Part shown: positions 53,501 through 61,689 of the stretch, piece after piece
How positions within the stretch are numbered: the stretch's first letter is position 1
Layout of the letters: the number at the start of each line of letters is the position of its first letter
Source: Limnohabitans sp. B9-3
GTDB taxonomy: Bacteria > Pseudomonadota > Gammaproteobacteria > Burkholderiales > Burkholderiaceae_C
Direction of reading: 5' to 3'
Assembly: GCF_002778325.1 (NCBI RefSeq)
Contig: NZ_NESI01000009.1
Location: 88,092 to 152,091 of the forward strand
Length of the DNA stretch: 64,000 nt
Position numbers and translations under genes: made by a program
Notes under the pieces: generated by a model
The model's database searches: none
Told to the model about the DNA's origin: nothing
What the model saw: the letters and a program-made list of their open reading frames with translations, nothing else

Positions 53501-53676
53501 AAGCCGGTTCTGCTGGTTACGGCACGGTGCGCTCCGGTGCTACCGAGCGTGCGAACGTGGACTTGACGCAAGAACTGGTGGACTTGATCACCGAGCAGCG
53601 TAACTTCCAAGCCAACGCCAAAGCCATTGAGACCAGCACCTCGCTGACCTCGACCATCATTCAGATCCGTAACTAA
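50506..53676 (+). CDS. flgE: Flagellar hook protein FlgE, greatly enlarged (1056 aa)
   Basis: FlgE builds the hook. The conserved ends are normal: LTGLNAATAQLGVTANNIAN and TVGFKRSRADFGD near the N-terminus, and ELVDLITEQRNFQANAKAIE at the C-terminus. The total of 1056 residues is about 2.6 times E. coli FlgE (402). The extra length is an insertion between the D1 halves. It holds three modules with the pattern V-x-YD...L-x-F, at about 574-604, 643-676 and 786-816. The segment 51390-51930 is more AT-rich than the rest. The expansion would enlarge outward-facing domains. Confidence 0.95.
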   Translation: MSFYTSLTGLNAATAQLGVTANNIANVSTVGFKRSRADFGDIFATSPLQKASSTIGQGVSLKKVTQEFGQGNMTFSSNTLDLAISGDGFFPLKSQDGFQDIFTRNGSFMMNDQYNVVNSAGQRLMAASVDSSGKANLTDMNVLTIPQKTTGMATQTSKVQLGLNFPADAPVITSAFNRNDATTYNKSTALTVYDGGGNGYLATVYYVKTQNASQETPNNKWQTFVYVGDQLVDASLQQATNKTGDVMYVNKYGELKAKEDFKTPDEIAALNSSFSKKTYKFSLDQLNDVRTSQPAAVTGGSATGLGTGTNDGIDFNVYSTYTKATLVAQQGLSSATYAMPAATSYTAGDKFQVQIKNGTPIEITSATASSLPTPNEVVTALNANTDFAKDYVASLDSSGAVFLNSKAPNSANSLATDVAMKIVPATGTPKPVTSTAGLAPLATPNTLLAGKKSFEDLKDLFKINIDNSIDPVSVGLERLAGKDVKLSGAQIAAELTNAINRAYGDEKPFNFDTTTGVTFSLQLPQKLPSTGPKLDITLKGEGNLRYEDLVAKVQSQIDTKLAVVNAGQPTGQKYGVTVSYDTKAQKLVFKPAGNDKISVMSDQTSIRPTNDPITQGVNDDTVGLTLTPSVSAASFRASNDQRFGATVEYDAVKGGFVFKSGTTGDASSITLSDIKAGSLATVNDRGLGLTGDPATYAVGQSKIDALRGIASKPAVLNGNALAVNVDNNFAVDTTNNQFVVSVNGVTGTVVVPPKDTYTLSTFMEALQSGINNLQGPSVDGATPQTVDGVKVTYDTKTNALKFTTGTASTSSYIKVTGDARWGLDGLDAKFGTTTTWIKPTPFKDDKNATVYIDGFGKESSTATGFDNLPEWSPVYFDKGELTFDTAGNLVSPKQGAQLDTVYLPNGKGSLTINIDYSKSTQFASPYAVLSQSQDGAPEGDLVGLAVKDDGLVNASYSNGAQKSLGKVVLVNFSNPTGLRQIGDTSYYKTSDSGTPKYGEAGSAGYGTVRSGATERANVDLTQELVDLITEQRNFQANAKAIETSTSLTSTIIQIRN

Positions 53677-53698
53677 GCGGACGCACTGAGAGCCTGAC

Positions 53699-54463
53699 AT
53701 GGATCGCTTAGCCTTTAACTCGACGGCCTCGATCAACGAGGAGCGCATTGCGCGTCACCAGTTGTCCAACGAGATCGCCAACGTGTCGACCATTGGTTTT
53801 AAGAAAACCTATGACGTCACCCTAGAGTCGCACAAAGCGGTGGGGCAGGGCTTTGACTCGCGCATTCAACCGCGCATGTACGCCAACGACCAAGTGCAAC
53901 TCGACCCGGGACCTTTGATGGTCACGGGCCGAGATTTGGATGTGGCCTTCAACCGCAAAACTGTGTTGGGCGTCACCGCCAGCAATGGCGAGCTGGCGTT
54001 CACCCGCCGTGGCGACCTCAAGGTCAACGCCAGCGGCGTGTTGGAAACCGGCACGGGTCATCTGGTGCGCGGCCAAGACGGTGGGCCCATCACCGTGCCG
54101 CCCGGCTTTAAGTTGTCTTTTGGCAGCGACGGCAACCTGTACGCCACCGACCCTGCACAGCAAGGGGTCCCCCAGCAACAGGTGATTGCCCAGCTTTTGC
54201 TGCGCGATGCCAGCGCCACGCCCTTGAGCAAGCGCGAAGACGGCTTGTTCAAAGTTGTCGGGAAACCAGCTGGCACGGACTTTGCATCTGGTCTTGAGCC
54301 AGTTTCTTTGACACCGCAGGCCGTAGAAGGCAGCACCGTCAATCCAATGGCATCGATGGTCAAGCTGATTGAACAGAGCCGCTCGTTTGAGCACCAGGTT
54401 CGGGTCATGAAAGAAAGCAAGTCCAACGACGAGTCGGGCGCCTCCATGATGAAGGCGTCCTGA
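53699..54463 (+). CDS. flgF: Flagellar rod protein FlgF
   Basis: FlgF is a proximal rod subunit. The 254-residue protein starts MDRLAFNSTASINEERIARH with the rod signature QLSNEIANVSTIGFKK. The C-terminus has the packing segment NPMASMVKLIEQSRSFEHQV. It differs slightly from the usual N-terminal consensus but is full length. It is 22 bp after flgE and 30 bp before flgG. Confidence 0.93.
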   Translation: MDRLAFNSTASINEERIARHQLSNEIANVSTIGFKKTYDVTLESHKAVGQGFDSRIQPRMYANDQVQLDPGPLMVTGRDLDVAFNRKTVLGVTASNGELAFTRRGDLKVNASGVLETGTGHLVRGQDGGPITVPPGFKLSFGSDGNLYATDPAQQGVPQQQVIAQLLLRDASATPLSKREDGLFKVVGKPAGTDFASGLEPVSLTPQAVEGSTVNPMASMVKLIEQSRSFEHQVRVMKESKSNDESGASMMKAS

Positions 54464-54493
54464 ATTTGACAGTTTTAAAGGGAGCGATCAATC

Positions 54494-55279
54494 ATGGACG
54501 CATCATTGTGGGTAGCCAAAACGGGTCTTGACGCGCAGCAAACGCGGATGAACGTCATCTCGAACAACTTGGCCAACGTGAACACGACCGGGTTTAAACG
54601 CGACCGAGCTGTCTTTGAAGACTTGCTGTACCAAAACATCAAGCAACCCGGTGGTCAAACCACCAACAACACCCAATCGCCGACCGGCTTCATGCTCGGT
54701 ACGGGTGTGAAGATCAATGCCACTGAGAAGCTGCACATGCAGGGCAATTTGGTCAACAGCCAAGCGCCGCTGGACGTGGCCATCACGGGCGACGGGTACT
54801 TCCAAATTCAAATGCCAGACGGCACCACCACCTACTCGCGTGATGGCAACTTCAAGATCTCTAACACCGGTCAAATGGTCACCGCCTTGGGCTTTCCCAT
54901 GGTGCCGGCCATCACCATTCCCAACAACGTCGCCAGTTTGACGATTGGCCGTGATGGCACGGTCAGCGCTGAGTTGGTGGCCGGTGGCGGCTCACAAAAC
55001 ATCGGTCAAATTCAAATTGCCCGCTTCGTCAATCCAAGTGGCTTGAAGCCCATTGGTAACAACTTGTACGAATCGTCGCAAGCCAGCGGTCAAGCGCAAA
55101 TTTTGCAGCCCGGCCTCAACGGTGCAGGCACGTTGAACCAAGGTTCTCTGGAAGCATCCAACGTGAACGTGGTCGAAGAAATGGTCAACATGATCGAGAC
55201 CCAACGCGCCTACGAGATCAACTCCAAAGCCGTCTCGGCTGTGGACGGCATGCTCAAGTACTTGAACCAAAACATGTGA
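54494..55279 (+). CDS. flgG: Flagellar distal rod protein FlgG
   Basis: FlgG forms the distal rod. The 261-residue protein has the classical start MDASLWVAKTGLDAQQTRMN and VISNNLANVNTTGFKRDRA. The C-terminus reads NVVEEMVNMIETQRAYEINS. It matches the family length (260 in E. coli). The stop codon lies 11 bp before the preferred flgH start. Confidence 0.98.
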   Translation: MDASLWVAKTGLDAQQTRMNVISNNLANVNTTGFKRDRAVFEDLLYQNIKQPGGQTTNNTQSPTGFMLGTGVKINATEKLHMQGNLVNSQAPLDVAITGDGYFQIQMPDGTTTYSRDGNFKISNTGQMVTALGFPMVPAITIPNNVASLTIGRDGTVSAELVAGGGSQNIGQIQIARFVNPSGLKPIGNNLYESSQASGQAQILQPGLNGAGTLNQGSLEASNVNVVEEMVNMIETQRAYEINSKAVSAVDGMLKYLNQNM

Positions 55280-55290
55280 TGAGGTTCACC

Positions 55291-55974
55291 ATGAAATTCC
55301 TGAGCTCACTCTCTCTCATCGCCTGTGTGGCCGCGCTGCAAGGCTGCGCCACCGAGCCGGTCGATTTGGTCCTCAAATCGTCACCCGACTTTGCCCCTGT
55401 CTATCCTTTGGCCTCAGACCGGCCAAAGATTGCCACCGGCGGCATTTACAACAACCGGCAAAGTGACGCTTGGTTTGGCCGTGGCCGCAATTACCAAGTG
55501 GGCGACATCATCACCGTGCTGCTCAATGAGTCCACGCAAGCGGCACGCACGCAAAACACCGACGTCAGCCGCGAATCTAAAAACTCCTTGCCATCCGGTT
55601 TCAGTACCCAAGTCGGCAAGATGTCGCCGTTTTTGAACGGCATCAACCTCAACGAGAACGCCAACACCAGCAAAGGCGCAGGCAAAGCCGACCAGCAAGC
55701 GTCCTTGGTGGGTTCGGTGGCCGTCACCGTGATTGAAATTTTGGCCAACGGCAACTTGATCATCCGTGGCGAGAAAAAACTAGGTCTCTCTGAAGGCACA
55801 GAAGTGATTCAAGTCTCTGGTGTCATTCGTCCTGAAGACGTGGGCCCGAACAGCACCGTGCAGTCACGCCGTTTGGCCAACGCCCAAATTGCTTACCGTG
55901 GTTCGGGCGATCTGGCCAACGCGACCAAAGCAGGTTGGGGCACCTCTGCCTTGCACAAATACTGGCCCTTCTGA
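55291..55974 (+). CDS. flgH: Flagellar L-ring protein FlgH
   Basis: FlgH is the outer-membrane L-ring lipoprotein. The ATG at 55291 is preferred because GAGG precedes it by six bases; an ATG at 55279 overlaps the flgG stop. It gives 227 residues with lipobox LQGC (Cys19). The family segments GGIYNNRQSDAWFGRGRNYQVGD and ITVLLNES are present, with a C-terminal ALHKYWPF. The length is normal. Confidence 0.96.
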   Translation: MKFLSSLSLIACVAALQGCATEPVDLVLKSSPDFAPVYPLASDRPKIATGGIYNNRQSDAWFGRGRNYQVGDIITVLLNESTQAARTQNTDVSRESKNSLPSGFSTQVGKMSPFLNGINLNENANTSKGAGKADQQASLVGSVAVTVIEILANGNLIIRGEKKLGLSEGTEVIQVSGVIRPEDVGPNSTVQSRRLANAQIAYRGSGDLANATKAGWGTSALHKYWPF

Positions 55975-55989
55975 TCGAACGAGTACCCC

Positions 55990-57129
55990 ATGTTGCGTCT
56001 TTCTCCTTTTTTCCGTCTCTGCGTCGCTAGCTTGAGTTTGCTTGCCGCGGGCAGCGCGTGCGCTGACCGTGTCAAAGACTTGGCCACGCTCGCCGCCCAA
56101 CGCCCCAACCAATTGATTGGTTATGGCTTGGTGGTTGGCTTGCAAGGTACGGGCGACGACGCCTCGGTGCCGTTCACCACCCAAAGCATGAAAGCCATGC
56201 TCTCCCAAATGGGCGTGCGCATTGACGGCCCCTTGACCGACTTTGAACAAGCGGCCACGGCGGCGCGTGTGGACATCAAAAACACCGCTGCTGTGTTGGT
56301 CACCGCAGATTTGCCTGGCTTTGCCAAGCCCGGTCAGCGCATCGACATCAACGTGTCGTCCATCGGCAAAGCCACCAACTTGCGTGGCGGCAGCTTGATC
56401 ATGACGGCCATGCGCGGTGTGGATGGCGAAATTTATGCCTTGGCGCAAGGTGCCTTGACCGCGACTGGCATTGACGCCAGCCAAGCCGGCTCCAAAGTCG
56501 CCATTGGTGTGCCCACCTCGGCCCGCATTCCTGGCGGCGCGATTGTGGAGCGCATTGTGGACACCCCGTTTGAGACCGCTGAAAACGTGATCTACAACAT
56601 CCGTGAAAACGATTTCTCCACCACCACGGCCATTGTCAACGCGATCAATAAAAAATTTGGCGGTGATGTCGCACAAGCTTTGGATGGTGTTTCGGTATCG
56701 GTACGAGCCCCTAAAAACTTGAACCAACGTGTGTCGTTCATGAGCATGATCGAAGCTTTGGAAGTCACACCGGGCGAGCCCCCAGCGCGTGTGGTCATCA
56801 ACTCACGCACCGGCACCGTGGTCATCAACCGCTCTGTGCGTGTGACAGCTGCTGCCGTCTCGCACGGCACCATCTCGGTCGCCATCACCGCGACCAACGA
56901 GGTTTCACAACCTAATGCGTTTGCGGGTGGCCAAACGGCTGAAGTGCAAAACGCCGAGATCAAAGTCAACGAGCCCAACAAGCCCATGTTCTTGTTCCAG
57001 CCGGGTGTGGAGCTGCGTCAAATTGTGGATGCGGTCAACCAAGTGGGTGCATCACCTTCGGCCTTGATCGCCATTCTTGAAGCCCTGAAAAGCTCTGGCA
57101 GCCTGCGCGCCGAGTTGGTCATCATCTAA
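55990..57129 (+). CDS. flgI: Flagellar P-ring protein FlgI
   Basis: FlgI forms the periplasmic P-ring around the rod. The 379-residue protein has a signal peptide (cleaved after about ACA, residue 25) and the family start DRVKDLATLAAQRPNQLIGYGLVVGLQGTG across residues 26-55. A C-terminal LRQIVDAVNQVGASPSALIA segment follows. The length is normal. It relies on FlgA, encoded divergently at 46582, for assembly. It is 15 bp after flgH. Confidence 0.97.
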   Translation: MLRLSPFFRLCVASLSLLAAGSACADRVKDLATLAAQRPNQLIGYGLVVGLQGTGDDASVPFTTQSMKAMLSQMGVRIDGPLTDFEQAATAARVDIKNTAAVLVTADLPGFAKPGQRIDINVSSIGKATNLRGGSLIMTAMRGVDGEIYALAQGALTATGIDASQAGSKVAIGVPTSARIPGGAIVERIVDTPFETAENVIYNIRENDFSTTTAIVNAINKKFGGDVAQALDGVSVSVRAPKNLNQRVSFMSMIEALEVTPGEPPARVVINSRTGTVVINRSVRVTAAAVSHGTISVAITATNEVSQPNAFAGGQTAEVQNAEIKVNEPNKPMFLFQPGVELRQIVDAVNQVGASPSALIAILEALKSSGSLRAELVII

Positions 57130-57140
57130 AGAGCAATGAC

Positions 57141-57620
57141 ATGAGCAGCCCCGTCGACACCTCCACCACCCGGTCCTACTTGGACTTTTCGGGTCTGGGT
57201 GAGTTGCGTGGCCAAGCGCAGCAAAACCAAGAAAAAGCGCTGAAAGAATCAGCGCAACAATTTGAAGCGCTCTTCATCCAAATGATGATGAAGTCCATGC
57301 GCGAAGCCACCATGAAGGACGAAGACAACCAGTCCAGCGGTGTCGAAACCTTTGAAGGCATGTTTGACAAAGAAGTCTCCATGCAAATGGCCAAGCGCAG
57401 CGCCTTGGGCGTGGCCGACTACATGGCCAAAGCCGTCAAACAAAACCAGCCCAGCACCGCTGACATGCTCAAAGCACGCCAAGTCGGCGGCATGGTGTTG
57501 AACCCCAAAGAGCCTGCCTTGCCCATGAACGCAACGCCTGCGGCGAATCCGATGCAGTTCAAGACGCCTGTGATCAAGCCTTTGCATGACGCCAAGAAAA
57601 TGCTTGGAGGTGGTTCATGA
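57141..57620 (+). CDS. flgJ: Rod-binding protein FlgJ, N-terminal domain only
   Basis: The 159-residue protein has only the rod-cap domain of FlgJ: LKESAQQFEALFIQMMMKSM, then FEGMFDKEVSMQMAKRSALGVADYM, across about residues 34-100. The muramidase domain of E. coli FlgJ (313 residues) is missing. The frame ends cleanly and overlaps flgK by 4 bp, so this is a short form rather than a broken gene. Wall-opening activity must come from another protein, possibly the LysM/lytic gene at 47461. Confidence 0.93.
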   Translation: MSSPVDTSTTRSYLDFSGLGELRGQAQQNQEKALKESAQQFEALFIQMMMKSMREATMKDEDNQSSGVETFEGMFDKEVSMQMAKRSALGVADYMAKAVKQNQPSTADMLKARQVGGMVLNPKEPALPMNATPAANPMQFKTPVIKPLHDAKKMLGGGS

Positions 57621-60600
57621 GTGACATGTTAGGCATCAGCGGCAACGCGATTGGCGCTTACCAACGTGCGTTGAGCACCGTCAGCAACAACATTGCCAAC
57701 GTCAACACCGAAGGCTATTCGCGCCAAGACGCCGTCTTGAAAGACTCTGCGCCCAGAAAATCGGCCGGTATGTTTTTCGGCACCGGCGTGGAGCTGCAAA
57801 CCGTCAAGCGTCAGTTTGATGCGTTTGCTGAATCGAACCTGCGTAACAGCACCAGCGATTTGGCCAGCCAAAAACCGATGGTGGAGTACACCAAGCGCGT
57901 GATGGACATCATGGGCGACAAAAGCGTGGGCCTGAGCTCGGCGTTGGACGACTTCTTCAACGCCGCCAGCAGCTTGTCGGCCGATCCCGCGTCCACCGTG
58001 TTGCGCACCACCTTCATGCGTAGTTCTGAAGGCGTGGCCTCACGCTTTGCTGAGCTGTCGGGGCAGCTCGATTTGGTGTCTACCGAAACCCGCCAAGCAG
58101 TGGAAAGCACAGCCACCCAAATCAACACCCTCACCAGCCAATTGGCCTTGGTGAACCAAGCCATGGCCAAAGCGCCTTCGGTTGAGTTGCAGCCGCCAGA
58201 GTTGTTGGACCGTCGTGATTTGTTATTGCGTCAGTTGTCTGATTTGGCGCGTGTCAAAACCAGCTTTAGCACCAACGGTGCGGTCACGGTCAGCATGGGC
58301 ACCACCCTGACCCAAGGTCTGGTGGTCGACGGACAAAAGTCACGCCCTGTGGGCTTAGACCCTGCTGTCAAAGACCGCGTGAGCTTGGTGATCGACCCCT
58401 ACGGCAACAGCGAGTCATTGGCCAGCGCCAGTGGTGGTCAATTGGGGGGTTACCAAAGTTTCATCAGCCAGGTGCTGGAGCCTGCCCAAAAGAATTTGAA
58501 CTCGTTGGCCCAAACCTTCGTCAAAGAAACCAACGCAGTTCAGCAAAACGGCATCGATGGCTACGGCAAGATGGGCACCGATTTGTTTGCCATTGACCCT
58601 GCCGCGCCCCATGCTGCCGGTGGCATTCGCATGGCTTTGAACGATGCCTTGCGTGTGGCGACAGCAGCCCAGTTCCGCGTCAGCGAAAGCAACACCAATG
58701 TCAGCGCGACGCGTGCCACGGTTAAGTTCTCGGGTGCCACGCCTGCCACGCCTTTGAGCAATCCAGCCCTGGTGAACAACCCCAACGCCACAGCGGGCGT
58801 GACTTTCAAAGTCGAAGGCGCACGTTTGTTCACCCCCGTCACCACCTTGGCTGCAGGCGTGAAAGCGTCGTTCTATTTGGACGAAGCTGACAAAGGCCAG
58901 CAGCTGCAAGTAATGACTCGTGATGGGCGACAGTTGTTGGGTAAAGCCTTGAGCCTGGACGAAAAGTTCCAACTCATGTCGCCCAGTAATGGTTTTGTGC
59001 CTAACGCCTCTTACAGCGATGCTTATTTAAATAAGGCGGGGCCCGACGCTTACCGCAGTTTGAATTTGTTTTACGGCGCCAAAGCCACGGTCTTGTATGG
59101 GCAAACTTTTGATGCCAATGGCGTTTCGGCCAACACCACGCCTATGCCTGCCGTGCTCGAAACCGCACGCCTGCCGGGTGACGGTACCGCCATTGCAGCC
59201 GGAGCTTTGAAGCTCAACGGGGTGAAGCTGGGTGCACTAAATGCATCAGCAACGCCAACGGATGTCGCCGCTCTCATCAACCTAAGCTCTGGCTTGACCA
59301 ACATTCGCGCCGAGGCGTACAGCGAAATTCGCGTCTCTGGCAGTCAGCTTGACTTCAAGCAGGCGCTCAAAATCAACGGACAAGTGATTCCAGCGGGTTA
59401 CTCAGACATCAAGTCGTTGACAGAGGCTATCAACCTCAAGTTTGCAGGGGTGACTGATCTCGCGCTTAAGGTGAACGCGAACATCAGTCCTGCCGGTGAG
59501 TTGGTGTTGAGCAATGCCGCTGCGAGCCCCATTGAAATCAATTCCAATTTAGGCACCACCCAACCCGGCGCGAACGCGCTGAACCTGCAAGCCAGCACCT
59601 ACAACGGCCAAGTCCGCATGGTGCAAGTGGTCCGTGATGTGAGCGTGCCCAGCACCGATGTCAACTTCACCAAGCCTTTGCAAATCAATGGCACTGCCAT
59701 TTTTGGCGCCAACAGTGGCATCACCACTTTGCAAGGTGTGGTGGACAAGATCAATGATCAGAAAACGTTCACTGGCGTGCGCGCTGAAATTGACAGCAAC
59801 CGCAACCTCAAGCTCATCACCCTGGACTCGGCTGGCACGTTGAACATCTCCGTCGGTCCGGGTAAAGCCGCCGATGGCACTTTCCAAGTCAACGCCTTGG
59901 GTTTAGAGCCCTTGGATTACGACGTGACGGCTCGCCTCAAACGCAAGCTTGCCTCAGACCCCACACAAACTGACATCCGCTTGTCGTTTGGCACCTACGG
60001 TGTGCCGCCTGACGAGCAAACGGGTGACCCGTCTGATTTGGGCAAGCTGGGGCTTCGTACGGGCGCTTTCATTGAAGGCGGCAGCCCCGACGATTTGCTG
60101 TTGTTCGTCACCGGCACGGGTACCGCGAAAGTGGCCACCAGCTTCACGGGACAGCCTGATGTGCCGCGTGACAGCCTGCGTAGCCAGACTTTGACCATCA
60201 AGTTCACGGCTGCTGACCGCTACAGCATCATTGACAGCAAGACCGGCACGGAGTTGGCCAGCCGTCAATACGACAACTCGGTGCTAGAGCCCGTGGTCGA
60301 TTTCAATGGATTGCAAGTCAAGTTTGACCATGCTCCCAGCGTGGGAGACAGCTACCAAGTCGACGGTAACCAAGACGGCTTGGGCAACAACGTCAACATG
60401 CTCGACATGGTCGACCTCAACAAAAAGCCGGTGGTCAATGGCAAAACCTTGGCCAACAGCTACATCGACCAAATCAACAACGTGGGTAACTTGGCGCAAC
60501 AAGCCACCATCACCCAGCAAGCGTTGACCGTGGTCAACGACCAAGCCATTGCCTCGCGCGACAAAATTTCGGGCGTCAACTTGGACGACGAAGCCGCCAA

Positions 60601-60691
60601 CCTCATTCGCTTGCAACAGGCCTACCAAGCCAATGCCAAAGCGTTGCAAATCTCGGGTCAGTTGTTTGACGCGATTGTGCAAATTCGCTGA
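57617..60691 (+). CDS. flgK: Hook-filament junction protein FlgK, greatly enlarged (1024 aa)
   Basis: FlgK (HAP1) joins hook to filament. The ends are canonical: AYQRALSTVSNNIANVNTEGYSRQ at the N-terminus and GVNLDDEAANLIRLQQAYQANAKAL at the C-terminus. At 1024 residues it is nearly twice E. coli FlgK (547). The middle includes three modules resembling the flagellin hook IN motif (x-L-x-ING ...), near residues 529-570, 583-650 and 687-745. The insertions probably form extra surface domains. FlgN (45751) is its expected export chaperone. Confidence 0.95.
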   Translation: MSDMLGISGNAIGAYQRALSTVSNNIANVNTEGYSRQDAVLKDSAPRKSAGMFFGTGVELQTVKRQFDAFAESNLRNSTSDLASQKPMVEYTKRVMDIMGDKSVGLSSALDDFFNAASSLSADPASTVLRTTFMRSSEGVASRFAELSGQLDLVSTETRQAVESTATQINTLTSQLALVNQAMAKAPSVELQPPELLDRRDLLLRQLSDLARVKTSFSTNGAVTVSMGTTLTQGLVVDGQKSRPVGLDPAVKDRVSLVIDPYGNSESLASASGGQLGGYQSFISQVLEPAQKNLNSLAQTFVKETNAVQQNGIDGYGKMGTDLFAIDPAAPHAAGGIRMALNDALRVATAAQFRVSESNTNVSATRATVKFSGATPATPLSNPALVNNPNATAGVTFKVEGARLFTPVTTLAAGVKASFYLDEADKGQQLQVMTRDGRQLLGKALSLDEKFQLMSPSNGFVPNASYSDAYLNKAGPDAYRSLNLFYGAKATVLYGQTFDANGVSANTTPMPAVLETARLPGDGTAIAAGALKLNGVKLGALNASATPTDVAALINLSSGLTNIRAEAYSEIRVSGSQLDFKQALKINGQVIPAGYSDIKSLTEAINLKFAGVTDLALKVNANISPAGELVLSNAAASPIEINSNLGTTQPGANALNLQASTYNGQVRMVQVVRDVSVPSTDVNFTKPLQINGTAIFGANSGITTLQGVVDKINDQKTFTGVRAEIDSNRNLKLITLDSAGTLNISVGPGKAADGTFQVNALGLEPLDYDVTARLKRKLASDPTQTDIRLSFGTYGVPPDEQTGDPSDLGKLGLRTGAFIEGGSPDDLLLFVTGTGTAKVATSFTGQPDVPRDSLRSQTLTIKFTAADRYSIIDSKTGTELASRQYDNSVLEPVVDFNGLQVKFDHAPSVGDSYQVDGNQDGLGNNVNMLDMVDLNKKPVVNGKTLANSYIDQINNVGNLAQQATITQQALTVVNDQAIASRDKISGVNLDDEAANLIRLQQAYQANAKALQISGQLFDAIVQIR

Positions 60692-60706
60692 TAGAGGCTC
60701 ATCACT

Positions 60707-61630
60707 ATGAAAATTTCAACCTCCCTCTACTTTGACCGCTCGACGCAGCAGTTGAGAACGGTGCAATCTAACTTGGCGAAAACGCAAGAGCAGTTGTCGA
60801 CTGGAAAAAACATCGTCAAGCCCAGCGATGCACCTGACAAAGCCGCCTTGGTCACCCGTTTGCAATCTGAGCTGTCGCGTAACACCAGCTACCAAGACAC
60901 CTTGAAGTCTGCCAACGTGCGTTTGACGTCGGAAGAAACCGCACTCAAAAACACCACCGATGTGTTGTATCGCATCAAAGAGCTGGCTGTGCAAGGTGCC
61001 AATGCGACCTTGAGCCCGCAAGACCGCCAGAGCGTGGCTTTGGAAATGAGGGGCTTGCGTGAGCAAATCATGAGCCTGGCCAACAGCCAAGACAGCAACG
61101 GTAACTTTTTGTTCTCGGGCAGCCGTACCGGACAGCCTGCCTTTGCGCAAGACGCTTCCGGTCGTGTGGTGTACCAAGGCGACCAATCGCGCATGAAAGT
61201 CAACGTTGGTGACAACCGTCGCATGAACCTCAATATGCCGGGTACCGACGCCTTTGTGCGCGTTACCCGCACCGATGCCAAAGGGACACAAACGGGCGTG
61301 GACTTCTTCCAATCGCTGGACGACTTGGCCAATGCGGTCAGTTCAGGCGACATGACCAAGGTTCAGCGTGGCATTGCGGAGGTGGACGGTTTGCAAAACG
61401 GCATCAGCAACGGCCTGGCCCAAGTGGGCTCCGACTTGTCGGTGGTGGACTTGCAAAACAGCGTGTTGGACGAAGTGGTGCTGCGCTTGAAAACCACCCA
61501 GTCCGACGTGGAAGACCTCGACTACACCTCGGCCATCACCAAAATGAACAAAGACCAACTCGCCTTGGAGGCCGCACAAAGCAGCTTCTCCAAGATCTCA
61601 CAGCTGAGTTTGTTTAAGTACATGAACTAA
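60707..61630 (+). CDS. flgL: Hook-filament junction protein FlgL
   Basis: FlgL (HAP3) is the second junction protein. The 307-residue protein begins MKISTSLYFDRSTQQLRTVQ, has the flagellin-like D0/D1 pattern EQLSTGKNIVKPSDAPDKAA, and ends SFSKISQLSLFKYMN. A segment GNFLFSGSRTGQPAF is typical. The size is normal, unlike FlgK and FlgE. It closes the flgB-L run; a 59-bp gap with a sigma-28-like site follows. Confidence 0.96.
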   Translation: MKISTSLYFDRSTQQLRTVQSNLAKTQEQLSTGKNIVKPSDAPDKAALVTRLQSELSRNTSYQDTLKSANVRLTSEETALKNTTDVLYRIKELAVQGANATLSPQDRQSVALEMRGLREQIMSLANSQDSNGNFLFSGSRTGQPAFAQDASGRVVYQGDQSRMKVNVGDNRRMNLNMPGTDAFVRVTRTDAKGTQTGVDFFQSLDDLANAVSSGDMTKVQRGIAEVDGLQNGISNGLAQVGSDLSVVDLQNSVLDEVVLRLKTTQSDVEDLDYTSAITKMNKDQLALEAAQSSFSKISQLSLFKYMN

Positions 61631-61635
61631 CGCGC

Positions 61636-61662
61636 TCAAGTTTGAGAACCTCGCACCGATCA
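61636..61662 (+). promoter_or_regulatory. sigma-28 promoter of fliD
   Basis: TCAAGTTT at 61636-61643 and ACCGATCA at 61655-61662 are separated by exactly 11 bp, a good match to the FliA consensus. It lies 27 bp before the fliD ATG, so fliD can be transcribed as a late gene independent of the flgB-L run. Confidence 0.78.
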
Positions 61663-61689
61663 AGTTTGAGTTAAGAAAGTTCACCTTCT

